Of a stretch of 64,000 bases of DNA, positions 44,362 through 52,624 are shown one piece after another. The DNA is from Bacteroidota bacterium. Lineage in GTDB: Bacteria > Bacteroidota > Bacteroidia > Flavobacteriales_D > Crocinitomicaceae. Position numbers and translations under genes: made by a program. Within the stretch, counting starts at the first letter, position 1; every line of letters begins with the position of its first letter. The notes beneath the pieces are model-generated. The model saw nothing but the letters and a program-made list of their open reading frames with translations. It searched no databases and was not told the origin of the DNA. The stretch lies in the NCBI GenBank assembly GCA_024280155.1, contig JAJRQQ010000106.1:1-64000 (forward strand), read 5' to 3'.

Positions 44362-44727
44362 TTACTCCCAATTATTCAGATATTCATCGAGATCTCTACG
44401 GTCTTTTTTGGTAGGCTTTCCTGTTCCGTGATCACGGTAAACACGCTGATTGGATTGATAAACTTTAAACTTTTCAAGTTCTTCAACAGGTGTAATATCA
44501 ATAAGATAATCAGCAACCAATTTAGCACCAATTCTTCTGTCTAACAACTGAATAACTCGATAAGTAAACACAGAAGTATGTTTCACGATGTTAATTTCAT
44601 CTCCTAACTTAACTTCTTTTGACGGCTTTGTTGTTGAACCATTCAAACGAATTTTTCCTTTTGAGATTAGTGTACTCGCTATGGAACGCGTTTTTGCCAA
44701 ACGAACACTCCAAACAAATTTATCCAT
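44362..44727 (-). CDS. S4-domain RNA-binding protein (Hsp15/HslR-like)
   Basis: The start ATG at 44727 (MDKFVWSVRLAKTRSIA) matches the usual S4-family opening; an ATG 15 bases earlier would overlap the upstream gene. The S4 domain (residues about 1-60, with GKIRLNGSTTKPSKEVKLGDEI) is followed by a basic C-terminal tail (GTGKPTKKDRRDLDEYL). Hsp15-type proteins bind stalled 50S subunits carrying peptidyl-tRNA. It is 1 base after the YjbR-type gene, suggesting cotranscription from the desaturase promoter. Confidence 0.88.
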   Translation of the reverse strand: MDKFVWSVRLAKTRSIASTLISKGKIRLNGSTTKPSKEVKLGDEINIVKHTSVFTYRVIQLLDRRIGAKLVADYLIDITPVEELEKFKVYQSNQRVYRDHGTGKPTKKDRRDLDEYLNNWE

Positions 44728-44728
44728 T

Positions 44729-45073
44729 CTACAAGGTTTCACGTACTTTTTTTGTTAATGATTTTACCACTAATTCATACGAATGATCAATTAATTCTAG
44801 TATTTTTTCATCAGAAATATCTGTATTTAAATAAACAGAATTCCAATGCTTTTTACTCATATGATAACCCGGCTTTATTCCATTAAATTCCTCTCTTAAT
44901 TGAACTGAACGTTCAGGGTCGCATTTAAGGTTAATAAAATTAAACGAGTCTAAATCTGTTAAAGTAAACATCTTATTTCCAACTTTAAACACAAGTGTTG
45001 TAGGTGAAAAAGGGAGCGATTCCTCGACTCCCTTTTTATTTAAACAATAAATTCTAAACTCTTCTATATTCAT
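44729..45073 (-). CDS. MmcQ/YjbR family protein
   Basis: The ATG at 45073 (MNIEEFRIYCLNKKGVEESL) is chosen since it is 1 base after the desaturase stop and opens the YjbR fold; a start at 45100 would overlap the desaturase. The about 114-residue protein carries the family's central motif KVGNKMFTLTDL and the end motif GYHMSKKHWNSVYLN. YjbR-type domains are described as cytosolic, possibly DNA-binding; no function is established. The gene is the middle member of a three-gene leftward block. Confidence 0.85.
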   Translation of the reverse strand: MNIEEFRIYCLNKKGVEESLPFSPTTLVFKVGNKMFTLTDLDSFNFINLKCDPERSVQLREEFNGIKPGYHMSKKHWNSVYLNTDISDEKILELIDHSYELVVKSLTKKVRETL

Positions 45074-45074
45074 T

Positions 45075-46181
45075 TTAATGAATCTCAGGAGCATCTTCAT
45101 TATGACCTAAAGCATACAGCATTTTTGCATGGTTAGAAACCGCGTTTCTAAATGTTGGATAAGTATAATATGGTAAATTATACTCAAAAGCTGTATCTCT
45201 TACGATGTTAGCAATATTAGAATAATGAATATGACAGATGTTTGGAAACAAATGATGTTCTATTTGAAAATTCAAACCTCCAACATACCAAGAAAGAAAT
45301 TTCTTATCTTGTCCAAAATCAGCCGTGTTAATCATTTGGTTTGCTGCCCAATCCAAATCAATACTTCCATCTTCTTGTACTTCAGAATACTGAGCAGTTG
45401 GAACAACGTGTGCCGCTTGAAAAACCATTGAAAGAATTAACCCTGCAATATAATGCATTAAAGCAAAAGAAAGAACAGTTCCCCACCAAGGTAAAGGACT
45501 TAACCATAAAGGTAAAGCTAATGTAACGGCTAAATAACCAATCTTACCAATAATTAAACTTGTTAAAAATCCTTTTTCAGAAACATCTTGCGTACTTAAA
45601 AGACCTTTTTTCTTATAACGGTAAAATTGCGTAAAATCTTTTGTAGTTGCCCACATTAATGTCATCATACCGTATAAAAACCAAGCATAAAGATGTTGGT
45701 ATTTATGAGCTTTCAATAATTCTTGACCAGGAGAAAAACGCATTAAATCTCCTATATCAATGTCCTCATCCATTCCTACAACATTTGTGTAAGTATGATG
45801 TAAAACATTATGTTGTATTCTCCAATTCACATCAGAACCACCTACAATTAAAATAACTTTACCTACAAACTTGTTTACCCATTTACTTTTTGAATAAGAT
45901 CCGTGGTTTGCATCATGCATCACAGACATTCCTGTTCCTGCCATTCCAACTCCCATAATTGCCCACATTAAAACAATTAACCAAGGGTTTTCTAAATATG
46001 TTAAAATTAAAATAAAAGGTACCAAATACATTGCAAGCATAATGATTGTCTTGAAATACATTTTAGAATTACCAAATTTTGAAATCTTATTGTCTTTAAA
46101 GTAAGAATTCACTCGCTTTCTTAAAACTTTATAGAACTCTTCTTCACCTGTTTTAGTGAATTTAACGTCATCTAATATCAT
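45075..46181 (-). CDS. Membrane fatty acid desaturase
   Basis: The 368-residue protein has four predicted TM segments and three histidine boxes typical of acyl-lipid/acyl-CoA desaturases: HDANH (about 89-93), HNVLHH (about 124-129) and QIEHH near residue 310. The family introduces a cis double bond using a diiron centre and O2. The sequence resembles the linoleoyl-CoA-desaturase-like (delta-6/front-end) group, but a cytochrome b5 domain is absent, and bond position cannot be told. It is divergent from ispG and would support membrane fluidity, for example in the cold (inference). Confidence 0.9.
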   Translation of the reverse strand: MILDDVKFTKTGEEEFYKVLRKRVNSYFKDNKISKFGNSKMYFKTIIMLAMYLVPFILILTYLENPWLIVLMWAIMGVGMAGTGMSVMHDANHGSYSKSKWVNKFVGKVILIVGGSDVNWRIQHNVLHHTYTNVVGMDEDIDIGDLMRFSPGQELLKAHKYQHLYAWFLYGMMTLMWATTKDFTQFYRYKKKGLLSTQDVSEKGFLTSLIIGKIGYLAVTLALPLWLSPLPWWGTVLSFALMHYIAGLILSMVFQAAHVVPTAQYSEVQEDGSIDLDWAANQMINTADFGQDKKFLSWYVGGLNFQIEHHLFPNICHIHYSNIANIVRDTAFEYNLPYYTYPTFRNAVSNHAKMLYALGHNEDAPEIH

Positions 46182-46339
46182 AGTTTGTTTTGTTAATATC
46201 CTGCAAAGATAAACCTATTCTAAGGATAACATCATGATATTTATCACGTTTTTAACATATTCCATAATTCTTATAATTTTTTAACAGTTTAAAAACGGGG
46301 AATTATCGTTAATTTTACATCAATTATTTTCAATTTGAT

Positions 46340-48271
46340 ATGGAAGAATATAAAATCACTGAGAACTATTGTTCATCATATTTTAAACGTAAACGTTTTA
46401 AAACACACGTTGTTTATTTGTCTGAATTAGGGTTGGGTGGAGAAAATCCAATTAGAATTCAATCAATGACAACAACTGACACGATGAACACATTGGCTTC
46501 TGTTGAGGAAAGTATTCGTATGATTGATGCAGGTTGTGAAATTGTCCGTTTAACTGCACCAAGTAAAAAAGAAGCACACAATCTTCTTTCCATTAAAAAT
46601 GAATTATTGAAAAGGGGGTACTCAACACCTTTAGTTGCAGATATTCATTTTACTCCTAACGCTGCTGAAGTTGCCGCAACTATCGTAGAAAAAGTTCGTG
46701 TTAATCCGGGTAATTATGCAGATAAAAAGAAGTTTGAAGAACATACCTATACAGACAAAAGTTACGAAAATGAACTCAATCGTATTGAAGAAAAATTCAC
46801 ACCGTTGGTCTTACTTTGCAAACAAAATAATGTTGCAATGCGCATTGGCACAAATCACGGTTCTCTTTCTGACCGAATTTTAAGTCGGTATGGTGATACC
46901 CCTGAAGGAATGGTGGAGTCTGCCATGGAATTCTTGAGAATTTGCATTAAAAATGACTATCATTCAATTGTTTTATCGATGAAAGCGAGTAACACCCTTA
47001 TTATGGTGGAGGCCTATCGCCTTTTGGTCGCAAAAATGAAAGAATATGGTATGAATTACCCTCTTCATCTTGGGGTGACAGAAGCTGGTGATGGGGAAGA
47101 CGGTAGAATAAAGTCTGCTGTTGGAATTGGAGCATTATTGGAAGATGGAATTGGTGACACTATTCGCATTTCTTTAACTGAAAAACCAGAAGCAGAAATT
47201 CCAGTTGCACAAAAGTTGTTGACGAAATTTGATGACAAATATTGCAATGAATACGAGATAAAAGACAAAACAATTGCAATTAACTACGATCCTTTTCATT
47301 ACGAAAGAAGAGATACTCGAGAAATATTAAATATCGGTGACCATCATTTACCTGTTGTTTTTGCAGACCTCAGTCAAATTGAAATTATAAAACCTTCCCA
47401 CTTGTTCGGGTTTGGGTACACCTATTCAAAAGAGCTTGATAAATGGTCTATTTCAGATTCTGCAGCAGACTATTTATTCATCGGCGATCAACAAGTTAAT
47501 TTTGAACTTCCAGGAACTCTTCGATTGGTTTGTAATTATGAAAAATGGAACCGTTTTCATAAAAATGATGATAAATATGTCCCTATAATTACAAAAAATG
47601 AAATAACCCTTTTTAAAAGTGAAGATATTTTCTTTATACAACACTCTGCTGAAGACGTTGATCTTGCTTATTTAAAAAATTACCATAATGCGATAATTAT
47701 TTTAAATAGCAGTTATTCAAACACAACACAATTATATCGTTATTTTTCTGCTGAACTTGGAATTCGGTCATTAAAAAACCCAATCATTCTTTGCAATCAA
47801 CCAATCACAGAAGATGCAGAAACTTTCCAATTGTGGTCCTCTTCCAATTTAGGGTCATTATTTATCGATGGATTTGGAGATGGAATTTGGTTCAAAGGAG
47901 ATTTTCCTCGTCAACTCATCAATTCAACATCCTTTGGAATTCTGCAAGCAACACGCCGAAGAATTTCAAAAACAGAGTACATTAGTTGTCCATCTTGTGG
48001 TCGAACTCTTTTTGACTTACAAGAAACAACTGCCAAAATTAGGGAAAAAACAGCTCATTTGAAAGGCTTAAAAATTGGAATAATGGGCTGCATTGTAAAT
48101 GGTCCTGGAGAAATGGCAGATGCCGATTATGGATATGTTGGTACGGGAATAGGCAAAATTCATTTATATAAAGAAAAAACAGTCGTTCGTAAAAATGTTC
48201 CAGAAAAAGATGCTGTTGACGCTTTGATTGAGTTAATCAAAGAAAATGGTGATTGGATAGATAAAAAATAG
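46340..48271 (+). CDS. ispG: (E)-4-hydroxy-3-methylbut-2-enyl-diphosphate synthase, long form
   Basis: The 643-residue protein has an N-terminal TIM barrel (NPIRIQSMTTTDT, AIRIGTNHGSLS-like ARIGTNHGSL region near residue 175), a middle insertion domain (about residues 300-520) and the C-terminal Fe-S domain with CPSCGRTLFDL (about residue 550) and MGCIVNGPGEMADADYG (about residue 583). The long three-domain form is known from Bacteroidota, Chlamydiae and plants. It makes HMBPP from MEcPP in the MEP isoprenoid pathway with a [4Fe-4S] cluster. It is transcribed alone, divergent from the desaturase. Confidence 0.95.
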   Translation: MEEYKITENYCSSYFKRKRFKTHVVYLSELGLGGENPIRIQSMTTTDTMNTLASVEESIRMIDAGCEIVRLTAPSKKEAHNLLSIKNELLKRGYSTPLVADIHFTPNAAEVAATIVEKVRVNPGNYADKKKFEEHTYTDKSYENELNRIEEKFTPLVLLCKQNNVAMRIGTNHGSLSDRILSRYGDTPEGMVESAMEFLRICIKNDYHSIVLSMKASNTLIMVEAYRLLVAKMKEYGMNYPLHLGVTEAGDGEDGRIKSAVGIGALLEDGIGDTIRISLTEKPEAEIPVAQKLLTKFDDKYCNEYEIKDKTIAINYDPFHYERRDTREILNIGDHHLPVVFADLSQIEIIKPSHLFGFGYTYSKELDKWSISDSAADYLFIGDQQVNFELPGTLRLVCNYEKWNRFHKNDDKYVPIITKNEITLFKSEDIFFIQHSAEDVDLAYLKNYHNAIIILNSSYSNTTQLYRYFSAELGIRSLKNPIILCNQPITEDAETFQLWSSSNLGSLFIDGFGDGIWFKGDFPRQLINSTSFGILQATRRRISKTEYISCPSCGRTLFDLQETTAKIREKTAHLKGLKIGIMGCIVNGPGEMADADYGYVGTGIGKIHLYKEKTVVRKNVPEKDAVDALIELIKENGDWIDKK

Positions 48272-48480
48272 CAACATCAGGTGATATTATTTAATAAAAA
48301 CAATTAGTTTGTTGAAAATCAATTACTTACATAGTTTTAAATTTCTTTAACGCAGACAACACAACTCTACTGTATGTTATGGTTTAGACCTTTTACAGAG
48401 AGAAGTGCTTTTAAAATGAATTTAAAGGCCTTTTTTGAGCTCTAATTGATTTGTTTTTGGAAAATGAATTCGGAATTTGG

Positions 48481-50352
48481 TTATCTTCCTAAATAAACCA
48501 AAAGAACAGAAACATCACTCGGAGAAATTCCACTGATTCTAGAAGCTTGTCCAATCGTTACTGGTTGTAAATTATGAAGTTTTTCTTTTGCCTCAGTACT
48601 CAGGCTTAACAGAGTTGAATAATCAACTCCACTTGGAATTTTTACATCTTCCAATCGGTTCATTTTCTTTGCAACATCTTCTTCACGATTAATATACCCT
48701 TCATATTTTAATTGAATTTCAACTTGATCAATAATACCTTCGTGTTTTGAATTCAATTCTTTTGAGAGCTCTTTTGACTTCACACTCATTGATAGAACAT
48801 CTTCTATCGTTACGTTTGGTCGAGTAATCAAAGAGTTTAATTTTACTTGCTGTTTAATTTTTGAACTTTCTCTTTTCTCTAAAATAGGATTAGCAACGTC
48901 AGGTGTAACTCCTTCTTTTTGTAGAGAACGAATCAATTGTTTCGTTCCCTCAGCTTTTATTTCCATTTTCTTCAACGCTAAATCATCCGTTAATCCGATC
49001 GCATGACCAATTGGAGTTAAACGTAAATCTGCATTATCTTGTCGTAATAAAATTCTATACTCTGCACGACTCGTAAACATTCTATACGGTTCTTTTGTTC
49101 CTTTCGTGATCAAGTCATCTATTAAAACACCAATGTATGCCTCGCTACGAGATAGAATTAAAGGTTCTTGTTCTTTGCATTTTCTACTTGCATTAATACC
49201 TGCCATCAAACCTTGACAAGCGGCTTCTTCGTACCCTGTTGTTCCATTAATTTGTCCAGCAAAATATAAGTTCTCAATTTTTTTAGTTTCTAGCGTGTGT
49301 TTCAATTGAGTAGGAGGGAAGAAGTCATATTCAATTGCGTACCCAGGTCGAAACATTTTAGCTTTTTCAAAACCAGGTATCGCGCGCATCGCTTTCATTT
49401 GAATTTCTTCTGGTAAAGAAGTACTAAAACCATTCACATAAATCTCAACCGTATTCCAACCTTCTGGTTCTACAAATATTTGGTGTCTGTCTCTATCAGC
49501 AAAGCGATTTATTTTATCTTCTATACTTGGACAATATCTTGGTCCTGTACTTTTAATTGCACCATTAAACATTGGGGAACGGTCAAACCCTTCCTTCAAT
49601 AATTCATGCGTCTCAGTATTGGTATAAGTAATATGACAAGCATGTTGTTTTGCTAATGGTTTGGTATCTGTATAACTAAACTTAGAAGGATTTATATCTC
49701 CCTCTTGTTTTTCCATTTTAGAATAATCCAACGAACGACCGTCAACACGAGGTGGTGTTCCGGTTTTCATTCTCCCTGTTTCAAAACCTAGTTCACGAAG
49801 GTTCTCTGTAATTCCAGTAGCCGACCTTTCACCAGCTCGGCCTCCTCCAAACTGTTTTTCACCAATATGAATCAATCCATTTAGAAATGTTCCATTGGTT
49901 AAGATAACTGATTTTGATTTTATTTCAACACCAATTGCGGTTTTGACACCAACAATTTTATCGCCTTCCACCAATAAGCCATCACACATGTCTTGCCAAA
50001 AATCAACATTAGGATTCCGCTCCAACATCAACCTCCACTCTGCAGCAAACATCATTCGATCATTCTGAGTTCTTGGAGACCACATCGCAGGTCCTTTAGA
50101 GCGATTTAACATTCTAAACTGTATAGCGCTTAAGTCACTGATAATTCCAGAACCACCACCAAGCGCATCTATTTCACGCACAATTTGCCCTTTTGCACCC
50201 CCCCCCATAGCAGGATTGCAACTCATTTGAGCAATGGTGTTCATATTCATTGTAATCAACAAAACAGAACTCCCTAGTTTTCCAGCAGCATTTGCAGCCT
50301 CACAACCAGCATGGCCAGCACCGACCACAATAACATCATATTCTCTTAGCAT
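48481..50352 (-). CDS. mnmG: tRNA uridine 5-carboxymethylaminomethyl modification enzyme MnmG (GidA)
   Basis: The 623-residue protein has the FAD motif VIVVGAGHAGCEAANAAGKLG, the conserved active-site Cys in AQMSCNPAMGGGAKG, the second signature GTPPRVDGRSLDY and the C-terminal helical domain ending in a GISPSDVSVLLVYL segment. With MnmE it builds cmnm5U34 in tRNA. The length is normal. Two perfect parS sites lie directly upstream, one 8 bases before its ATG. The gene is 43 bases after ybeY and likely belongs to the leftward operon. Confidence 0.97.
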   Translation of the reverse strand: MLREYDVIVVGAGHAGCEAANAAGKLGSSVLLITMNMNTIAQMSCNPAMGGGAKGQIVREIDALGGGSGIISDLSAIQFRMLNRSKGPAMWSPRTQNDRMMFAAEWRLMLERNPNVDFWQDMCDGLLVEGDKIVGVKTAIGVEIKSKSVILTNGTFLNGLIHIGEKQFGGGRAGERSATGITENLRELGFETGRMKTGTPPRVDGRSLDYSKMEKQEGDINPSKFSYTDTKPLAKQHACHITYTNTETHELLKEGFDRSPMFNGAIKSTGPRYCPSIEDKINRFADRDRHQIFVEPEGWNTVEIYVNGFSTSLPEEIQMKAMRAIPGFEKAKMFRPGYAIEYDFFPPTQLKHTLETKKIENLYFAGQINGTTGYEEAACQGLMAGINASRKCKEQEPLILSRSEAYIGVLIDDLITKGTKEPYRMFTSRAEYRILLRQDNADLRLTPIGHAIGLTDDLALKKMEIKAEGTKQLIRSLQKEGVTPDVANPILEKRESSKIKQQVKLNSLITRPNVTIEDVLSMSVKSKELSKELNSKHEGIIDQVEIQLKYEGYINREEDVAKKMNRLEDVKIPSGVDYSTLLSLSTEAKEKLHNLQPVTIGQASRISGISPSDVSVLLVYLGR

Positions 50353-50359
50353 ATTCTAA

Positions 50360-50375
50360 TGTTTCACGTGGAACA
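50360..50375. promoter_or_regulatory. parS site (ParB-binding), copy 1
   Basis: The 16-mer TGTTTCACGTGGAACA is the exact reverse complement of the canonical parS TGTTCCACGTGAAACA. It lies in the mnmG-ybeY gap, 8 bases from the mnmG ATG. Confidence 0.9.
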
Positions 50376-50395
50376 AAGGTAAGAAGAAAGAAACT

Positions 50396-50821
50396 TTAAT
50401 CGATTGTTTCACGTGGAACAATTGATAAATATTTATCTTCTAATTGTCGCATTAATTTAGACTCGGATTCAGATTTATCACCATATCCGATAAGGTGAAG
50501 TAGTCCATGTACAACTACACGATTTAATTCTTCTGTAACAATTGTTTTATGTGTTTTTGAATTATCTACAACACGATCGTAGGATATAAACAAATCCCCT
50601 GTTATATCATCTCCCTCATAATCAAAAGTAATGATATCCGTATAGAAGTCGTGATTTAAATAGTCTTGATTTATTTTCAGAAGGTATTTATCAGAAGAAA
50701 AAACAAGGGTTAAATCACCTAAGCTAACCTTTTCTAATTCACAAACCTGTGTTAACCATTTGGCATAAAAATCAATTGATAAAGACATCGGTTTCATGTC
50801 TTCATAAAAAATATCGACCAT
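50396..50821 (-). CDS. ybeY: Endoribonuclease YbeY
   Basis: The 141-residue protein contains the UPF0054 metal motif HGLLHLIGYGDKSESE; the usual H-x3-H-x5-H appears as H-x3-H-x5-D, a variant I believe is common in Bacteroidota. It also has FYTDIITFDYEGDDITGDLFIS. YbeY takes part in 16S rRNA 3'-end maturation and ribosome quality control. The last codons (VPRET-I-D) are encoded by a perfect parS site. It is 1 base after the RsbW-like gene. Confidence 0.93.
   Translation of the reverse strand: MVDIFYEDMKPMSLSIDFYAKWLTQVCELEKVSLGDLTLVFSSDKYLLKINQDYLNHDFYTDIITFDYEGDDITGDLFISYDRVVDNSKTHKTIVTEELNRVVVHGLLHLIGYGDKSESESKLMRQLEDKYLSIVPRETID
50405..50420. promoter_or_regulatory. parS site (ParB-binding), copy 2, inside ybeY
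   Basis: A second perfect 16-mer TGTTTCACGTGGAACA, 45 bases from the first and inside the last codons of ybeY. The DNA site dictates YbeY residues V-P-R-E-T near the C-terminus. Confidence 0.9.
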
Positions 50822-50822
50822 T

Positions 50823-51236
50823 TTATTTACTAAAATAAATATTTACGTTGCGTCCATTGTCTAAAAACTCAACTTCTTCTGCAAGTGAGCGCATAAGAAA
50901 AATTCCACGTCCATTTTCTTTTTCTATATTTTCAGGAGCAGTAGGGTCGGCAATAGCGGTATGATCAAAGCCAAGTCCATTATCTTTAACAGAAAAACAA
51001 AAATCAGTTTCTTTATCGCCAACAAAAAGATCAACATTTAGGTTAGGATCAGAGTTGTTACCATGTAATATTGCATTATTAACAGCTTCAGTAACGGCAA
51101 TTAACACGTTTCCATAATAATCCTCTTTAACATTTAAGCGATTACAAATATTATCTATCAAGGACTCCACATGGTGTACATGTTGAAAATCTGATGGGAT
51201 AGATAAACTATCAATTTGAACAAAACCTTCTTTCAT
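50823..51236 (-). CDS. RsbW-like anti-sigma-factor/serine-kinase ATPase (GHKL)
   Basis: The 137-residue HATPase_c protein has the N-box (EAVNNAILHGN), G1 box (VKDNGLGFD) and G2-like GRGIFLMRSLAEEV, the compact architecture of RsbW/SpoIIAB-type switch kinases, without the dimerisation domain of sensor kinases. Such proteins bind a sigma or response partner and phosphorylate an anti-anti-sigma factor. No STAS-domain partner lies in the window. It starts 5 bases after the last stop of the DUF4175 frame, suggesting one operon: DUF4175, RsbW-like, ybeY, mnmG. Confidence 0.85.
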   Translation of the reverse strand: MKEGFVQIDSLSIPSDFQHVHHVESLIDNICNRLNVKEDYYGNVLIAVTEAVNNAILHGNNSDPNLNVDLFVGDKETDFCFSVKDNGLGFDHTAIADPTAPENIEKENGRGIFLMRSLAEEVEFLDNGRNVNIYFSK

Positions 51237-51241
51237 AAAAT

Positions 51242-51409
51242 CTATAATACCCTGTTAAAATACTGGTTCGCTTTATCCTTATAATACTTTCTATAAGAAG
51301 GATCGATCGATTTCAACAATTCAATTTGTTTTAATTTTTTCTTATTGTACTCTAAAAATTGAATTTGGTTACTATTATTTTCATTATTTCCTGATTTAGA
51401 TTCTCTTTT
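51242..51409 (-). CDS. C-terminal segment of the DUF4175 gene, after an in-frame TAG
   Basis: Directly after the TAG at 51412-51410 the same frame stays open for 55 codons to TAG at 51244-51242: KRESKSGNNEN, then QIQFLEYNKKKLKQIELLK, SIDPSYRKYYKDK and ANQYFNRVL. This matches what I recall of the conserved end of Bacteroidota DUF4175 proteins (KRES..., LLEYQK...ELLK, YFK at the end). There is no start codon of its own. Its end is only 5 bases before the RsbW-like gene, the spacing expected in an operon, which supports this as the original gene end. Confidence 0.7.
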   Translation of the reverse strand, partial: KRESKSGNNENNSNQIQFLEYNKKKLKQIELLKSIDPSYRKYYKDKANQYFNRVL

Positions 51410-52624
51410 CTAATCTAAACCACGTTCATTGATCGCTTTTTCACTTTCTAAAAGGCGAGTAAGGATGCGTTGTTGACGCTCAACCATTTGAGAACCAGTA
51501 CGTTTGTTAATTAAATCTTTTTCTTGTTGCTCAAGCTCTTTAATTAATGGGTTTAATTGATTGCCTGAACCTTTACCGTCTTTATTTAACTCATTCCGCA
51601 ATTCTTCAAGACGTTTACGTATCATGGATTGCTGAGCAGCCATTTTTGAAATTTGTTTATTGCCCATCCCTAATTGTCCTTGACCTTGACCTGGTTTTGC
51701 TCCCTGTCCTTTGCCTTCTTTATCTCCAGGTTTTTTTCCTCCTTTATTTGGACCTTTTTTCATGGCGTCCAATTGTTCTTTTAACATTTTTTTCATGTCC
51801 TGAGTAGATGGTTTACCAGCACCGGGTTTCGGTTTTCCTTTACCACCAGGTTTAGAACAATTCCCAGAACCCTCTTTCATGTTTTTCATTTGTGCTTGCA
51901 TTTGCTGTAGACTTTCGTCTAGCATTAATGCAAGATTGTTAAAAGATGTCATAACATATTGTTGATGTATTTGAAGTTCTTTACGTCTTCGTTCATCAAT
52001 GTCTTCGATGATAATTTTTTGGTTCGTTTGTATTTTATTCAGTTCTTCATCTATGAAAGAAGCAATCATTGGTTGCCTTTGAGCTAAAGCATATAAACTG
52101 TCACGAACAACTTTAGTGTCATCAATAATGCTCCTTTGATTTCTTGTTTCTCTTCTGTATGCTGGATCTGTTTCTTGAAGACGGTACAATTGGTTCATGT
52201 TATTCTCTTGCGAGAAACTAAGGTTCAAAAGATTCTCTAAAATACTACGAAGAAGTTCAATGTCTTCACCTTGTTGCTCCTGATTAGATTGTTGTTGTTG
52301 ACGGTCTAATTCAGCAGCCATTTCCTCCATCTTTTCAGCAGCTCCTTTTTGATTCTCAGAAGCTTTTTGACCTTTATTTTTTTCCAATTTTTCTATAGAG
52401 TCATTAAGTTCTTCATCAATTTCTTTTTGTTTTTCTTCTTGCTTATCGATATCAAGTGGTTGATTTAAATCCTTGTTTAAACTATCTAAATCATTCATAT
52501 CTTTTTTAATGTCCTCGAATTTCTTATTAATTTCGTCTTGTTTTTTTACATCTTCAGGAGAAATATTTTTCTTATTCTCCGTTTTATTTTTCAATTCTTT
52601 TTGCTCTTTTGCTAATTCTTTTAA
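51410..52624 (-). CDS. Middle segment of the DUF4175 gene, between in-frame stops
   Basis: This frame follows the TAA at 52627-52625 without a shift; its first codons read LKELAKEQKELKNKTENKK and only then a TTG, so an independent start is unlikely. The segment is charged and coiled-coil-rich: repeated EEKQKEIDEELND and QQQQSNQEQQGE stretches, a helical core (LRSILENLLNLSFSQE), a Gly/Pro/Lys-rich part (GGKGKPKPGAGKPS; KKPGDKEGKGQGAKPGQGQGQ) and LEQQEKDLINKRTG. The continuation across both stops as one frame of 1124 codons fits the usual length of about 1,100 residues of DUF4175 proteins. Confidence 0.75.
   Translation of the reverse strand, partial: LKELAKEQKELKNKTENKKNISPEDVKKQDEINKKFEDIKKDMNDLDSLNKDLNQPLDIDKQEEKQKEIDEELNDSIEKLEKNKGQKASENQKGAAEKMEEMAAELDRQQQQSNQEQQGEDIELLRSILENLLNLSFSQENNMNQLYRLQETDPAYRRETRNQRSIIDDTKVVRDSLYALAQRQPMIASFIDEELNKIQTNQKIIIEDIDERRRKELQIHQQYVMTSFNNLALMLDESLQQMQAQMKNMKEGSGNCSKPGGKGKPKPGAGKPSTQDMKKMLKEQLDAMKKGPNKGGKKPGDKEGKGQGAKPGQGQGQLGMGNKQISKMAAQQSMIRKRLEELRNELNKDGKGSGNQLNPLIKELEQQEKDLINKRTGSQMVERQQRILTRLLESEKAINERGLD

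Noticed and set aside
44729-44760. Third parS-like site near 44737 (GGTTTCACGTAC)
   Set aside because: Only the CACGT core matches; the palindrome is broken on the right half.
48374-48445. 23-codon frame starting at ATG 48374 in the ispG-mnmG gap
   Set aside because: No promoter, no convincing start signal and a composition that could easily arise by chance.
51410-52594. An independent 394-residue gene starting at TTG 52594
   Set aside because: Upstream codons in the same frame back to the TAA read as continuing coiled coil, and DUF4175 proteins are normally one long chain.
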